Of a stretch of DNA of 64,000 bases, positions 46,152 through 55,854 are shown piece by piece. The position numbers and the translations under genes are program-made. The DNA is taken from assembly GCA_947500775.1 (NCBI GenBank), contig CANMTD010000002.1, positions 806,001 to 870,000 of the forward strand. Reading direction: 5' to 3'. Numbering within the stretch: the stretch's first letter is position 1; every line of letters begins with the position of its first letter. This stretch comes from an uncultured Paracoccaceae bacterium (GTDB lineage Bacteria > Pseudomonadota > Alphaproteobacteria > Rhodobacterales > Rhodobacteraceae). Below the pieces are notes generated by a model that had not been told where the DNA came from, did not search any database, and was given only the letters and a program-made list of their open reading frames with translations.

Positions 46152-47224
46152 CCCGGCAGGTTCTTGTCAGCGGCCCACACGCCCATTCCCGGTTCAACGT
46201 GTCGCGCACGATGACTGCGGTGATGGTCTGTCTAAGCCCGGCAACCTTTTTCGGACTGTTCCAGTTCGGCTGGCCGGCAATCTTTCTGTTCTTGCTGACC
46301 ATTGTCTCGGCCTTTGCATTCGAGGTGCTTTGCCTTGCCATTGCCCGCAGGCCGGTGGCACGGTTCGCCCTTGATGGCTCTGCCCTGCTTACCGGCTGGC
46401 TGGTCGCCATGACCCTGCCCCCCTGGGCCCCCTGGTGGATCGCGGTCATCGGCGCCGCGATTGCCATCGTGATCGGCAAACATGTCTTTGGCGGGCTGGG
46501 GCAGAACCTGTTCAACCCGGCCATGGTGGCCCGCGCCATGTTGCTGATTGCCTTGCCGGTGCAGATGACCACATGGGTGGTGCCGCTGCCCATCGGCTCG
46601 GCCGGGGCGCCGGGCCTGCTGGATGCGCTTGCCATCACCTTCGGCCAGACAGCCGATTTCGATGCAATCAGCAGCGCATCCACGTTGGGCTTCGTCAAAA
46701 GCCAGCTGGATGCCGGGATGCCCCTGTCAGAAATCCTGCCGCAGACACATGCGCTCCACGATCAGTTCGTGGGCCGCGTCCCGGGAAGCCTGGGCGAAAC
46801 CAGCGCAGCATTGCTTCTGGGTGGTGGCCTGTCGCTGGTTGCGCTGCGGATCATCACGGTGACGATCCCGCTGGCGGTGCTTGGGTCGATGTTCGTTCTG
46901 TCCGGCACGTTCCACCTGATTGATCCCGAACATTTCGCCTCGCCGTTCCTGCATCTGAGTTCCGGTGCCCTTGTGCTTTGCGCCTTCTTCATTGCCACCG
47001 ATTACGTCACCTCGCCGATAACCGCTGTGGGACAGGCCATCTATGGCATCGGCATCGGAGCATTGATTTTCGTCATCCGCAATTGGGGCGCCGTCCCCGA
47101 AGGGGTCGGGTTTGCGGTGCTGCTGATGAATGCCTGCACGCCGCTGATCGACAATTCCATCCGGCCGCGCATATTCGGGCGGACGCGCGCAGGCAAACCG
47201 CTTGACCTGGAGCAATCGCAATGA
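46148..47224 (+). CDS. rnfD: RnfD, flavin-carrying membrane subunit
   Basis: RnfD carries covalent FMN on the outer face. The 358-residue protein has about ten membrane helices and the NqrB/RnfD block GGLGQNLFNPAMVARAMLLI. The FMN site, usually D-x-x-[ST]-G-A-T, reads DAISSAST at 172-179, so the acceptor might be S178 or T179. It overlaps rnfC by four bases. Confidence 0.93.
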   Translation: MTRQVLVSGPHAHSRFNVSRTMTAVMVCLSPATFFGLFQFGWPAIFLFLLTIVSAFAFEVLCLAIARRPVARFALDGSALLTGWLVAMTLPPWAPWWIAVIGAAIAIVIGKHVFGGLGQNLFNPAMVARAMLLIALPVQMTTWVVPLPIGSAGAPGLLDALAITFGQTADFDAISSASTLGFVKSQLDAGMPLSEILPQTHALHDQFVGRVPGSLGETSAALLLGGGLSLVALRIITVTIPLAVLGSMFVLSGTFHLIDPEHFASPFLHLSSGALVLCAFFIATDYVTSPITAVGQAIYGIGIGALIFVIRNWGAVPEGVGFAVLLMNACTPLIDNSIRPRIFGRTRAGKPLDLEQSQ

Positions 47225-47898
47225 CCGGCGGCGCCCCGTCCCCCGATGCCCCCACCGGGGCCGCACGGTTCGAAGCGTTTCGCCGGGTCCCGGCCGCGCA
47301 TGGCGTGCTGCTGGCGCTGTTTTCGCTGTTCACCGCGCTGATCCTGGCGCTGTCCGATGAGCTGACCAGCGGCGCGATTGCAGACCGCGCCACCGAGGAC
47401 CTTTATGCTTCGCTTGCGCAGGTGATCCCGGATGACCTTCACGAAAACGACCTGACGGCCGATATCCTGACGCTTGCTGATGCCACGCAGGGTGTTGTTC
47501 AGGTCTATGTGGCGCGCCGGGGCGATACCGTGACCGCCGCCGCCTATGTGATGACCGGCCAGGGCTATTCCGGTGCAATCCGGGTGCTGCTGGGGGTTAC
47601 CCCAACGGGCGAGCTTTTGGGGGTGCGGGTTCTTGCCCACTCAGAAACGCCCGGCCTTGGCGACAGGATAGAGGTCGGGAAAAGTGACTGGATCAAGCAG
47701 TTCGCCGGCCTGTCGCTTGGCAACCCCGGCACGGGCGGCTGGAAGGTCCAGCGTGACGGTGGCGTGTTCGATCAGTTTTCGGGCGCGACGATAACCCCGC
47801 GTGCCGTGGTCGGTGCGGTCCATCATGGGCTGGAATTCTTTGCACAACACCGGGACGCGATTCTGGCCCCGGCGCCCCAGGAAAAGGAAAGCGGCTGA
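47221..47898 (+). CDS. rnfG: RnfG, periplasmic FMN-binding subunit
   Basis: The 225-residue protein has an N-terminal membrane anchor (~28-45) and a periplasmic FMN_bind domain. The site DQFSGATITPRAVV has T190 as the phosphoester FMN acceptor, modified by RnfF/ApbE. ETPGLGDRIE is the second typical motif. It overlaps rnfD by four bases and shares one base with rnfE. Confidence 0.95.
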   Translation: MTGGAPSPDAPTGAARFEAFRRVPAAHGVLLALFSLFTALILALSDELTSGAIADRATEDLYASLAQVIPDDLHENDLTADILTLADATQGVVQVYVARRGDTVTAAAYVMTGQGYSGAIRVLLGVTPTGELLGVRVLAHSETPGLGDRIEVGKSDWIKQFAGLSLGNPGTGGWKVQRDGGVFDQFSGATITPRAVVGAVHHGLEFFAQHRDAILAPAPQEKESG

Positions 47899-48629
47899 TG
47901 GCGACACGTTACAGTAAGCTGGCCCGGGACGGGCTGTGGGACAACAATATTGTCTTCGGGCAGCTTCTGGCGCTTTGCCCCCTGCTTGCCATCACCGGCA
48001 CCGCCACCAACGGGCTGGGCATGGGGCTGGCCACGCTGGTCGTGCTTGTCGCCTCGGGTCTTGCGGTATCGTTTCTGCGCCACGCGATCACGCCCGAAAT
48101 CCGCATCCCCGCCTTCGTTCTGGTGATCGCCTGCATCGTCAGCGTGGTGGACATGGCGCTGAATGCCTGGGCCCATGACCTGCACAAGGTTCTGGGCCTG
48201 TTCATCCCGCTGATCGTCACCAATTGTGCCATTCTGGGCCGGGCCGAGGCCTTTGCCTCTCGCGAACATCCGCTGGCGGCAACCTTCGACGGTCTTGTGA
48301 TGGGGATCGGCTTTACCGTTGCTTTGCTGGCCCTTGGCGCGGTGCGCGAAATCCTTGGATCGGGCACGCTTTTTGCCAATGCCTCGGTGCTGCTGGGCAG
48401 CCGGTTTGGATTTCTGGAAATCACCGTCTTTCCCGACTACCCGGGTTTCCTGCTGTTGATCCTGCCGCCCGGCGGGTTCATCGCCATGGGGTTTCTTCTG
48501 GCGCTGAAGGCGGCATTCGACGCGCGCCGCCAAAGTCGCGCCGCCGATGCGGGGGCCATCGGGTCGGAAAAGGTGTTCACCGCCACCGGGGTCCTGAAAC
48601 CGAAACCCGACGTGGGGGATACACCATGA
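47898..48629 (+). CDS. rnfE: RnfE, Rnf complex membrane subunit
   Basis: This is the RnfA partner. Its 243 residues include six helices, ALCPLLAITGTATNGLGMGL and PLIVTNCAILGRAEAFA with the cluster cysteines, and a longer polar C-terminal tail than in most relatives (~215-243). It is coupled to rnfG and rnfH. Confidence 0.95.
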   Translation: MATRYSKLARDGLWDNNIVFGQLLALCPLLAITGTATNGLGMGLATLVVLVASGLAVSFLRHAITPEIRIPAFVLVIACIVSVVDMALNAWAHDLHKVLGLFIPLIVTNCAILGRAEAFASREHPLAATFDGLVMGIGFTVALLALGAVREILGSGTLFANASVLLGSRFGFLEITVFPDYPGFLLLILPPGGFIAMGFLLALKAAFDARRQSRAADAGAIGSEKVFTATGVLKPKPDVGDTP

Positions 48630-48883
48630 ACGTGGGCATTACCTTTGCCAAGCCGACCACGCAGGTCTGGATGAATATCGAGGTCCCCGAGGGGGCCTGC
48701 GTACGCGACGTGATCGAACGCTCTGGCCTGCTGCGGCAATTCCCCGAGATCGATCTGGACGTCAACAAGGTCGGGATTTTCGGCTCGATCGCCAAACTTG
48801 GCAAGCCGGTGAAGGAAGGCGACCGCGTAGAGATTTACCGGCCGATCCACCCCGACGCCGAACTGCTGGAGAAGAAGAAATGA
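48626..48883 (+). CDS. rnfH: RnfH, ubiquitin-like-fold Rnf accessory protein
   Basis: An 85-residue protein with a beta-grasp RnfH domain: VWMNIEVPEGACVRDVIERS, VGIFGSIAKLGKPVKEGDRV and the end EIYRPIHPDAELLEKKK. The ATG overlaps the rnfE stop (ATGA). The role in Rnf is not known; it closes the rnfABCDGEH order described in R. capsulatus. Confidence 0.93.
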   Translation: MNVGITFAKPTTQVWMNIEVPEGACVRDVIERSGLLRQFPEIDLDVNKVGIFGSIAKLGKPVKEGDRVEIYRPIHPDAELLEKKK

Positions 48884-48941
48884 CGGCGGCGGCGCGGTCC
48901 GCGTGCGATCCCCGCCATCCCGGCCCCCAGGAGATGCAAGA

Positions 48942-49961
48942 ATGAAACAGCTGACTCGCCGCCGCCTTGTACAAGGCCTGTTCGCAGGTGCCGCCACGAT
49001 CGGTGCCGCAGATTTCATTTCCCCTGCCCGTTTGACAAAAGAACGGGTTCTGGTCGTCGGTGGCGGGCCAGCCGGTGCCGCCGCCGCCCTGACGCTCCGC
49101 GCGGCGCGGCCCAACGCTTCGGTGCTGCTTGTCGAACGTGACCCGGCACGGCTGGCGGGCACGGGCCCCCGCCCCAAACCCTTTGCGATGCCCGCGGCGG
49201 CGCCCGACCTTAAGGCCCTGCGCCGCGCCGGGATCGGGGTCGCGCTGGATGAGGTCGTAGCGGTCGACTGGACCAACGCACGGCTGGCCCTTTTCAGCGG
49301 CCGCGCCCTGGCCTTCGACACCGTGCTTTTCGCCCCCGGCACGGCGCCGCTGGACGAGGAAATCCCAGGGCTGGACAGGGTCGCGCGTCACCTTTGGCCC
49401 GCGGCCTGGGGCAGCACCCGCGAAGCGCGCCGCCTGACCGCCGCACTTTCTACGCTGCCCGACACCGGAGATCTGGTGCTGCGGCTTCCAGGTACGGTCA
49501 GCCATCCTCGCGCCGCCGTCGCCCGCGCGCTTGACCTTGCCACCCATCTTGCCCGCCACCGTCCGAATGCCCGTTTGACGGTGCTTGATGGCAGCGCGGG
49601 ACCACAGCTTGCCGACAGCTTTGCGCAACAGGCCGCGCGGGCCGGGCTGCCCTCCGGCACGGTCTGGCGGGTTGCGGCGAAGGGCGGGACGATCCGGGCG
49701 GTGGACGCGCGGCAAGGTCTTCTGGAAACCAACGCCGGTCTGATCCGCGCCGATGTGGTCAACTTCGTTGCCCCCCACGGCGCTGGCAGGATCGCGCGGG
49801 CCGCCGGGCTGGTGGACGCCAGCGGCTGGTGCCCCTGCGATCCGCTGGCCCGATCAACCGTGCACCCACAGGCCCTGATCGTCGGAGACGCCCGCAAACA
49901 GGCGCTTCGAACGGTCGATGGGGCGCTGCATTCCGTCAGGGATGCCATTCCGTCCGTCTGA
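48942..49961 (+). CDS. Tat-exported FAD oxidoreductase, sulfide-dehydrogenase (FCSD)-like
   Basis: The 339-residue protein starts with a twin-arginine signal (TRRRLVQGLFAGAATIGAAD), then a GxGxxG FAD fold (VLVVGGGPAGAAAALTLRAA) and GLVDASGWCPCDPLARSTVH with IVGDA. The last two are hallmarks of flavocytochrome c sulfide dehydrogenase flavoproteins. Only one cysteine pair (CPC) is present. The other catalytic cysteine region of FCSD is replaced by RLPGTVSHPRA. No cytochrome partner gene is adjacent. It follows rnfH by about 60 bases on the same strand, so it is probably in the rnf transcript. Confidence 0.78.
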   Translation: MKQLTRRRLVQGLFAGAATIGAADFISPARLTKERVLVVGGGPAGAAAALTLRAARPNASVLLVERDPARLAGTGPRPKPFAMPAAAPDLKALRRAGIGVALDEVVAVDWTNARLALFSGRALAFDTVLFAPGTAPLDEEIPGLDRVARHLWPAAWGSTREARRLTAALSTLPDTGDLVLRLPGTVSHPRAAVARALDLATHLARHRPNARLTVLDGSAGPQLADSFAQQAARAGLPSGTVWRVAAKGGTIRAVDARQGLLETNAGLIRADVVNFVAPHGAGRIARAAGLVDASGWCPCDPLARSTVHPQALIVGDARKQALRTVDGALHSVRDAIPSV

Positions 49962-50022
49962 GCGCGGGGTCCGGCGCCCAGCCGCTTACCAGATGTGCCG
50001 CAAAACAGCCGACACCGGTATC

Positions 50023-50068
50023 GCAACACATCCATGTTGCTGTCGCAAACCCATCATTGTCGCAAACC
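50023..50068. repeat. Dyad plus tandem repeat upstream of iscA-nifU
   Basis: GCAACA-CATCCA-TGTTGC (50023-50040) is directly followed by two copies of TGTCGCAAACC (50041-50051 and 50058-50068, 17-base period). They sit 50-95 bases above the -24 box, where a NifA site would be expected, but no TGT-N10-ACA is present. Confidence 0.6.
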
Positions 50069-50118
50069 GGCGGGACGCGCGCGAAGGTAAGCCGCTGATA
50101 AACCAACATATATCCTCT

Positions 50119-50134
50119 TGGCACGGTCTTTGCT
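50119..50134 (+). promoter_or_regulatory. Sigma-54 promoter of iscA-nifUSV-cysE-nifW-modABC
   Basis: TGGCACGGTCTTTGCT is exact TGGCAC-N5-TTGC, 40 bases upstream of iscA. It is the only promoter seen for a ten-gene run. Confidence 0.9.
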
Positions 50135-50173
50135 TGAATATCTGTAACGCACAACGCCGACAGGAGAACCGAC

Positions 50174-50494
50174 ATGATCGACATTACCGAATCCGCGCAA
50201 TCGGCCATTAAGTCGGCCATAGACGGGGCCGGACAGACCGTCGCTGGCCTGCGTGTGATGGTTCAAAGCGGCGGCTGCGCCGGTATGAAATACGGCATGG
50301 CGCTGGAACTTCAGGCACAGCCCGACGACGCCGTCATCACGGCGGGCACGGTGACGGTGCTGCTGGACCCGGAAAGCCAGTCGCATCTGGCAGGAACGAC
50401 GATTGATTTTGTCACCGGGCTGGAAGGCTCGGGCTTCGTTTTCAACAACCCCAATGCCAGCAGCAGCTGCGGCTGCGGCAAATCTTTCTGCTGA
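50174..50494 (+). CDS. IscA/HesB-type Fe-S assembly protein (nif copy 2)
   Basis: The 106-residue A-type carrier has GGCAGMKYG and SCGCGKSFC; it ends in an extra cysteine (SFC) compared with the paralogue at 20869 (SFS). The classical position just before nifU resembles Azotobacter iscA-nif. A clear GACAGGAGAA ribosome-binding site precedes it. It is 11 bases from nifU. Confidence 0.93.
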   Translation: MIDITESAQSAIKSAIDGAGQTVAGLRVMVQSGGCAGMKYGMALELQAQPDDAVITAGTVTVLLDPESQSHLAGTTIDFVTGLEGSGFVFNNPNASSSCGCGKSFC

Positions 50495-50505
50495 GGAGTG
50501 GCCCG

Positions 50506-51501
50506 ATGTGGGACTATAGCGAAAAGGTCAAAGAGCATTTCTTCAACCCGCGCAACGCCGGTGCGTTGGCCGATGCCAACGCGGTTGGCGAGGTCGGTTC
50601 GCTGTCTTGCGGCGATGCGCTGAAGCTGATGCTGAAGGTCAACCCCCAGACCGAGGTCATCGAGGATGCCGGTTTCCAGACCTTCGGTTGCGGCTCGGCC
50701 ATTGCCTCGTCGTCGGCGCTGACCGAGCTGATCATCGGCAAGACGATCGACGAGGCGCGCAAGCTGACCAATCAGGATATCGCCGATTTCCTTGACGGGC
50801 TTCCCCCCGAAAAGATGCATTGCTCGGTCATGGGGCAAGAGGCGCTTTCCGCCGCCGTCGCCGCCTGGAAGGGCGAAGAGCTTGAAGAGGACGACCACGA
50901 GGAAGGCGCGCTGATCTGCAAATGCTTCGGCGTCGATGCCGGGATGATCGAACGCGCGATCCGCAACAACAAACTGACCACGCTGGAGATGGTGACCTTC
51001 TATACCAAAGCAGGCGGCGGCTGCAGCTCCTGCCGCGAGCCGCTGGAAGACCTGCTGGCCGACGTCAACACCGCGATGGTCGCCGAAGGGCTGCTGAACG
51101 CGGCCGAAGCTTACGTTTTCGGCGCCGCACCCGCGCCGCAGAAGAAAAAGGCACAAGGGTTCATCATCCCCGACCAGCCGCCCGCGCCCGCCCCCCCGCC
51201 GCAACCCTCGGCGCCGGTGCAGATCGCCATACCGCCCGCCCCCCCGGCACCTGCCGCTGCGGTGATCACCGCGAAAGAAACGATCTCGGTGGCGAAGATC
51301 ATCGAAGAGATGCGCCCGATCTTTCACGCCGACGGCGGCGATGTCGAACTGGTCGATATCGCAGAGTCGAAAGTGTTCGTGCACATGACGGGCGCCTGTT
51401 CGGGCTGCCAGATCGCCTCGCTGACGCTGGGCGGGCTTGCCAAACGGATCACTGAAACCCTGGGCCGCCCGATGCGGGTCCTGCCCGTCGCCAAAACCTG
51501 A
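50506..51501 (+). CDS. nifU: NifU, Fe-S cluster scaffold
   Basis: NifU assembles [2Fe-2S]/[4Fe-4S] clusters from NifS sulfur for nitrogenase. It has all three domains. The IscU-like domain has C35, C62 and C106. The permanent [2Fe-2S] domain has C138-x-C140 and C173-x2-C176. The C-terminal NfuA-like domain has C298-x2-C301. A proline/alanine-rich linker (~205-255) joins the last two. Its 331 residues are full length, and the order nifU-nifS-nifV is standard. Confidence 0.97.
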   Translation: MWDYSEKVKEHFFNPRNAGALADANAVGEVGSLSCGDALKLMLKVNPQTEVIEDAGFQTFGCGSAIASSSALTELIIGKTIDEARKLTNQDIADFLDGLPPEKMHCSVMGQEALSAAVAAWKGEELEEDDHEEGALICKCFGVDAGMIERAIRNNKLTTLEMVTFYTKAGGGCSSCREPLEDLLADVNTAMVAEGLLNAAEAYVFGAAPAPQKKKAQGFIIPDQPPAPAPPPQPSAPVQIAIPPAPPAPAAAVITAKETISVAKIIEEMRPIFHADGGDVELVDIAESKVFVHMTGACSGCQIASLTLGGLAKRITETLGRPMRVLPVAKT

Positions 51502-51512
51502 GGAGACGCGCC

Positions 51513-52715
51513 ATGCAACCGGTCTATCTGGACAACAACGCCACGACCCGCGTCTTCCCCGAAGTGGTCGATGCCATGCTGCCCTATTTCAGCGAACAGT
51601 TCGGCAACGCCTCGTCGATCCACGCCTTCGGGGCAGAAGTCGGCGGTGCATTGCGTCAGGCGCGCAAATCGCTTCAGGCGCTGATCGGGGCCGCGTTCGA
51701 CCACGAGATCATCTTCACCTCGGGCGGGACGGAATCCAACAATACCGCCATCCGGTCGGCCCTTGCCGTGCAACCCGGCCGGACCGAGATCATCACCTCG
51801 ACGGTCGAACACCCGGCGATCCTGAACCTGTGCGACTGGCTGGAAAAACACGAAGGCGTCACGGTGCACCGCATTCCCGTCGACGGACAGGGGCGGCTTG
51901 ATATCGACGCCTACCGTGACGCCCTGTCGGACAGGGTCGCGCTGGTCAGCCTGATGTGGGCCAACAACGAAACCGGCACGGTCTTTCCGGTGGACGGGCT
52001 GGCGGAACTGGCCCACGGGGTCGGCGCGCTGTTTCACACCGACGCCGTGCAGGCGGTCGGCAAACTGCCGATCAACCTGAAAGAGACCGATATCGACATG
52101 CTGTCGCTGTCGTCGCACAAGTTCCACGGCCCCAAGGGTCTGGGCGCGCTTTATCTGCGCAAGGGCACGCGGTTCCGGCCATTGCTGCGCGGCGGGCATC
52201 AGGAACGCGGACGGCGCGCGGGCACCGAAAACGCCCCCGCCATCATCGGGCTTGGCAAAGCCGCCGAGATGACGCGCGTCACGATGGACCAGGACATCCC
52301 TCGCATCCGCGCTTTGCGCGACCGGCTTGAAAAAGGCCTTATCCAGCAGATCGGCCATTGCTTTGTGACTGGTGACCCCCATGATCGGCTGCCCAACACG
52401 ACGACCGTGGCCTTCGAATATATCGAAGGCGAGGCGATCCTGCTGAAGCTTAACCAAGCGGGTATCGCCGCCTCTTCGGGCTCGGCCTGCACATCGGGTT
52501 CGCTGGAGCCAAGCCATGTGCTGCGCGCGATGAACATCCCCTTCACCGCCGCACATGGCGCGATCCGCTTCTCACTATCGCGCGAAACCAGCGAAGAGGA
52601 CGTGAACCGCGTGCTGGATGCCATGCCGGGGATTATCGACGGCCTGCGCGACATGTCGCCCTTCTGGTCCGCCGACGGGGCCGTGCCCGACGGCTTTAAC
52701 CCCGAATACGCCTGA
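51513..52715 (+). CDS. nifS: NifS, cysteine desulfurase
   Basis: This PLP enzyme releases sulfur from cysteine for NifU. Its 400 residues include the PLP lysine K203 in SSHKFHGPKG, the catalytic cysteine C326 in GSACTSGSLEPSHV, and GGTESNNTAI. The ribosome-binding site is GAGGAG. It lies 11 bases after nifU. Confidence 0.97.
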   Translation: MQPVYLDNNATTRVFPEVVDAMLPYFSEQFGNASSIHAFGAEVGGALRQARKSLQALIGAAFDHEIIFTSGGTESNNTAIRSALAVQPGRTEIITSTVEHPAILNLCDWLEKHEGVTVHRIPVDGQGRLDIDAYRDALSDRVALVSLMWANNETGTVFPVDGLAELAHGVGALFHTDAVQAVGKLPINLKETDIDMLSLSSHKFHGPKGLGALYLRKGTRFRPLLRGGHQERGRRAGTENAPAIIGLGKAAEMTRVTMDQDIPRIRALRDRLEKGLIQQIGHCFVTGDPHDRLPNTTTVAFEYIEGEAILLKLNQAGIAASSGSACTSGSLEPSHVLRAMNIPFTAAHGAIRFSLSRETSEEDVNRVLDAMPGIIDGLRDMSPFWSADGAVPDGFNPEYA

Positions 52716-52727
52716 GGGACCGATGAC

Positions 52728-53903
52728 ATGACCACGATCTTCAGCCGCTCTGATCTGCCCAACCGCCCGGCGGTCATCTGCGACACCACGTTGCGGGATG
52801 GCGAACAGACCGCCGGTGTCGCCTTCTCGCTGGATGAAAAGCGCGCCATCGCGCGGGCGCTTGATGCAGCCGGTGTAAGCGAACTGGAGGTTGGCGTCGC
52901 GGCAATGGGCTATGACGAAGTGGACGATATCCGGACGGTCATCGCCGAACTGCGCGACGCCACGCCCGTCGTCTGGTGCCGTCTGCGCATGGGCGATCTG
53001 GACATGGCCCATAAAACCGGCGCGCGGCGACTGCATTTTGCCGTGCCCGTTTCGGACCGGCAACTGGCTGGCAAGCTCAGGGCGGATCGCGACTGGGCGC
53101 TGCGCAACACCGCCGAAATGGTCCACACCGCCACCGCGCGCGGATTCGAGGTGTCGGTGGGCGCCGAGGACGCCAGCCGCACCAACCCGGCCTTCATCGC
53201 CGATGTGGCCCATGTGGCCAAACAGGCCGGTGCCATCCGGTTCCGTCTGGCCGACACGCTGGGACTGCTTGATCCGTTCGAGGCACATGCGCTGGTTCAG
53301 ACCCTGGCACCGCGCATCGGCCTGCCGCTGGAATTCCACGCCCATGACGATTTCGGCATGGCCACCGCCAACACGCTGGCGGCGTACCATGCCGGGGCCT
53401 CGCATCTGTCGGTGACCGTGAACGGTCTTGGCGAACGTGCGGGAAACGCCGCATTGGAAGAGGTCACCGCCGTGCTTGAAGCGCAGGGCGTTTCGACCGG
53501 CGTGGACCTGCGCAGCCTGCAGGCGCTCTCGGCCTTGGTTGCGCTTGCCTCGGGCCGCCCGCTTCCGGTCTCCAAGCCCGTGGTGGGCGAAATGGCCTTT
53601 GCGCATGAGGCTGGCATTCATGTCGATGCAATCCTCAAGAACCACAACACCTACGAAGACCCGCGCACCGAACCCGCGCGCTATGGCCGCGAACGGCAAT
53701 TCGTTCTGGGAAAGCATTCCGGCCTGGCCGGGCTTCGTGCCGGGTTGTGCGCCGCGAACCTGCCCAGTGACGCGGCGACCGCGCGGCGCATTCAGCCGCT
53801 TTTGCGTGATTTTGCCATTCGTGAAAAACGCCCTGCCCTTGCGGCCGATCTGGCGATGCTGGTCGCCTTGGCCCGCGCGTTCGATACCGGAGATATGGCA
53901 TGA
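52728..53903 (+). CDS. nifV: NifV, homocitrate synthase
   Basis: It makes R-homocitrate, the organic ligand of FeMo-co, from 2-oxoglutarate and acetyl-CoA. Of its 391 residues, [17 protein letters not shown] is the DRE-TIM signature, [16 protein letters not shown] holds metal ligands, and [16 protein letters not shown] is also seen. It overlaps cysE by four bases. Confidence 0.96.
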   Translation: MTTIFSRSDLPNRPAVICDTTLRDGEQTAGVAFSLDEKRAIARALDAAGVSELEVGVAAMGYDEVDDIRTVIAELRDATPVVWCRLRMGDLDMAHKTGARRLHFAVPVSDRQLAGKLRADRDWALRNTAEMVHTATARGFEVSVGAEDASRTNPAFIADVAHVAKQAGAIRFRLADTLGLLDPFEAHALVQTLAPRIGLPLEFHAHDDFGMATANTLAAYHAGASHLSVTVNGLGERAGNAALEEVTAVLEAQGVSTGVDLRSLQALSALVALASGRPLPVSKPVVGEMAFAHEAGIHVDAILKNHNTYEDPRTEPARYGRERQFVLGKHSGLAGLRAGLCAANLPSDAATARRIQPLLRDFAIREKRPALAADLAMLVALARAFDTGDMA

Positions 53904-54613
53904 ACGTCCTGTCCCTTGTCCGTTCCGACTTTGCCTCGATCCGGCGGCGCGACCCGGCGGCGCGCGGGCGCATCGAAACCGCGCTGACCTACCCCGGACT
54001 TCATGCCGCCATCGCCCATCGGGTGGCCCATGCGCTGTGGTCGCGACAGTTGAAAAGCGCGGCCCGGCTGATCTCTTATCTGGCGCGGATGGCCACCGGC
54101 GTCGACATCCATCCCGGCGCGAAAATCGGCCCCGGTTTCTTCATCGACCATGGCTCGGGCGTGGTCATCGGCGAAACCGCCGAACTTGGGCGCAACGTGA
54201 CGCTTTACCATGGGGTCACGCTGGGCGGCGTAAGCTGGTCCCCCGGCAGGCGCCACCCGATATTGGGCGACGGGGTCATGGTCGGGGCTGGTGCCAAGAT
54301 CCTGGGCCCCATCAAGATCGGAGCCGGGGCGCGCATCGGGGCAAATTCGGTGGTGGTGGAACCTGTGCCCGACGACAGCACCGTCGTGGGTATTCCGGCG
54401 CGTATTGTGCGCACCGAAGGGCCGGTTTCGACCGATCCCTACCGCGTGGACCTGAACCACCACCTGATCCCCGATCCCGTGGGCCGCACGCTGGCGCGGC
54501 TTGCCGACCGGATTGCCTTTCTCGAAGCCCGGCTGGCGGCGCGTGACGCCCTTCAGCGGGCCGCCAAATCCCCCGATGGCTGTCTGCAGCCCTGCGAAGA
54601 CCACCGACACTGA
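53900..54613 (+). CDS. cysE: Serine O-acetyltransferase, nif-linked CysE
   Basis: It makes O-acetylserine for cysteine supply to NifS. The 237-residue protein has the helical N-domain ([20 protein letters not shown]), the left-handed beta helix of hexapeptide repeats ([20 protein letters not shown]), and the active-site GHGV-like [12 protein letters not shown] nif-linked cysE is known in Azotobacter. It overlaps nifV by four bases. Confidence 0.94.
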   Translation: MNVLSLVRSDFASIRRRDPAARGRIETALTYPGLHAAIAHRVAHALWSRQLKSAARLISYLARMATGVDIHPGAKIGPGFFIDHGSGVVIGETAELGRNVTLYHGVTLGGVSWSPGRRHPILGDGVMVGAGAKILGPIKIGAGARIGANSVVVEPVPDDSTVVGIPARIVRTEGPVSTDPYRVDLNHHLIPDPVGRTLARLADRIAFLEARLAARDALQRAAKSPDGCLQPCEDHRH

Positions 54614-54633
54614 TCACACAAGGAGACCGTAAG

Positions 54634-54981
54634 ATGCCCAAGGATTTCGAACAGACCGGCGTGCTTGACCATGTCGCCAACCTCTCTTCTGCCGAAGATA
54701 TCTTTACCTACCTTCTGATGCCCTTCGACGAAGAGGTTCTGAATGTCTCGCGCCTGCATATCATGAAGCGGTTCGGCACCTATCTGCGTGATGCCGATTT
54801 CGACGGCATGGACGAAGACACGACCTTTCTGAAAGCGCGGCAGGTTCTCAAGCGGGCCTATTCCGACTTCGTCCAGTCGACGCCCCTTAAAGAAAAGGTG
54901 TTCAAGGTGTTCCACGACGAGGCCGAAAAACATCAGGCGCGTTTCGTGGGCATCGAAAGCCTGCGGCTGGCGGCTGAGTAA
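54634..54981 (+). CDS. nifW: NifW, nitrogenase stabilising/protective protein
   Basis: A 115-residue protein with LSSAEDIFTYLLMPFDEEVL, NVSRLHIMKRFGTYLRD and KEKVFKVFHDEAEKHQARFV, which match NifW. It binds MoFe protein and helps its maturation or oxygen protection. An AAGGAGA ribosome-binding site precedes it. It is 20 bases after cysE. Confidence 0.95.
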   Translation: MPKDFEQTGVLDHVANLSSAEDIFTYLLMPFDEEVLNVSRLHIMKRFGTYLRDADFDGMDEDTTFLKARQVLKRAYSDFVQSTPLKEKVFKVFHDEAEKHQARFVGIESLRLAAE

Positions 54982-55045
54982 CCGGCCCCCGGTCGGCCCC
55001 GGCTGACGTGACGACCCGTATCCGAAACCCTGCGAGGATCCGACG

Positions 55046-55852
55046 ATGCCCACCGCGACTGCCCCCAAGACAGGCCACCGGCCCCGTGGCACCATGCGCC
55101 CTGTTATTCCCTATCTGAACCTCGTCATCGCGTTCCTTTTGCTGGTGGTGATCGGGCGCATGGCCTTTGCCGACCCAATGGTTTTCGCCGCCGCCTCGAC
55201 AGGGCGCGCATTGGATGCCGGCATCGCGGAAAGCAAGATGCCGGTGCTGACCTCCTATGCGGCGTCCGGCGTTCTGGCCCGCCAGATCGAACAGGGCGCC
55301 CCGGTGGACCTGTTCATCTCGGCGAACCCGAAATGGATGGGATATCTGGTCGATCAGGGCATCGTCAGCGCACCAGAGGTCGTCACGCTGATGTCCAACA
55401 GCCTTGTCCTGATTGCGCCCGCAGGCAGCGGGCCGCTTGACCCACAGAACCTGGTCGCGCTTCTGGAAGGCGAGAATTTTGCCATGAGCGATCCCCAGAT
55501 CGCCCCCGTCGGGCGCTACGGCAAAGAAGCATTGACCACCCTGAAGATGTGGTCCGATGTCGAGACGCATCTTGTGCCCACAAGGAACACCATCGCCACG
55601 GTGGCCGCGGTTGCCAGCCAAGAGGCCAGATTCGGCCTTGTCTACGCCAGCGACGCGGCGGATGTGGCGGGTGTCGATGTCGTCTGGGCCATCCCCACAA
55701 CAAGCCATGCGCAGATCCGGTATCTGGCCGCACCCGTGGCGCAAGGCAAAGACCCCGATGGCGCGCGGGCCCTGTTGAATTTCCTTTCGGGGGCAACCGG
55801 CGCGTCGGTCCTGTCGCGCCATGGCTTCCTACCCGTCGACGGAGGCACCTGA
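55046..55852 (+). CDS. modA: ModA, molybdate-binding protein
   Basis: The periplasmic receptor of the molybdate ABC transporter. The 268-residue protein has an uncleaved or late signal helix at ~22-41 (LNLVIAFLLLVVIGRMAFA). It continues with the ModA marks FAAASTGRALDAGI, SYAASGVLARQIEQGAPVDL, SANPKWMGYL and NSLVLIAP. An ATG 16 codons in (MRPVIPYL) is an alternative start. It is the first mod gene, 64 bases after nifW. Confidence 0.94.
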   Translation: MPTATAPKTGHRPRGTMRPVIPYLNLVIAFLLLVVIGRMAFADPMVFAAASTGRALDAGIAESKMPVLTSYAASGVLARQIEQGAPVDLFISANPKWMGYLVDQGIVSAPEVVTLMSNSLVLIAPAGSGPLDPQNLVALLEGENFAMSDPQIAPVGRYGKEALTTLKMWSDVETHLVPTRNTIATVAAVASQEARFGLVYASDAADVAGVDVVWAIPTTSHAQIRYLAAPVAQGKDPDGARALLNFLSGATGASVLSRHGFLPVDGGT

Positions 55853-55854
55853 CG

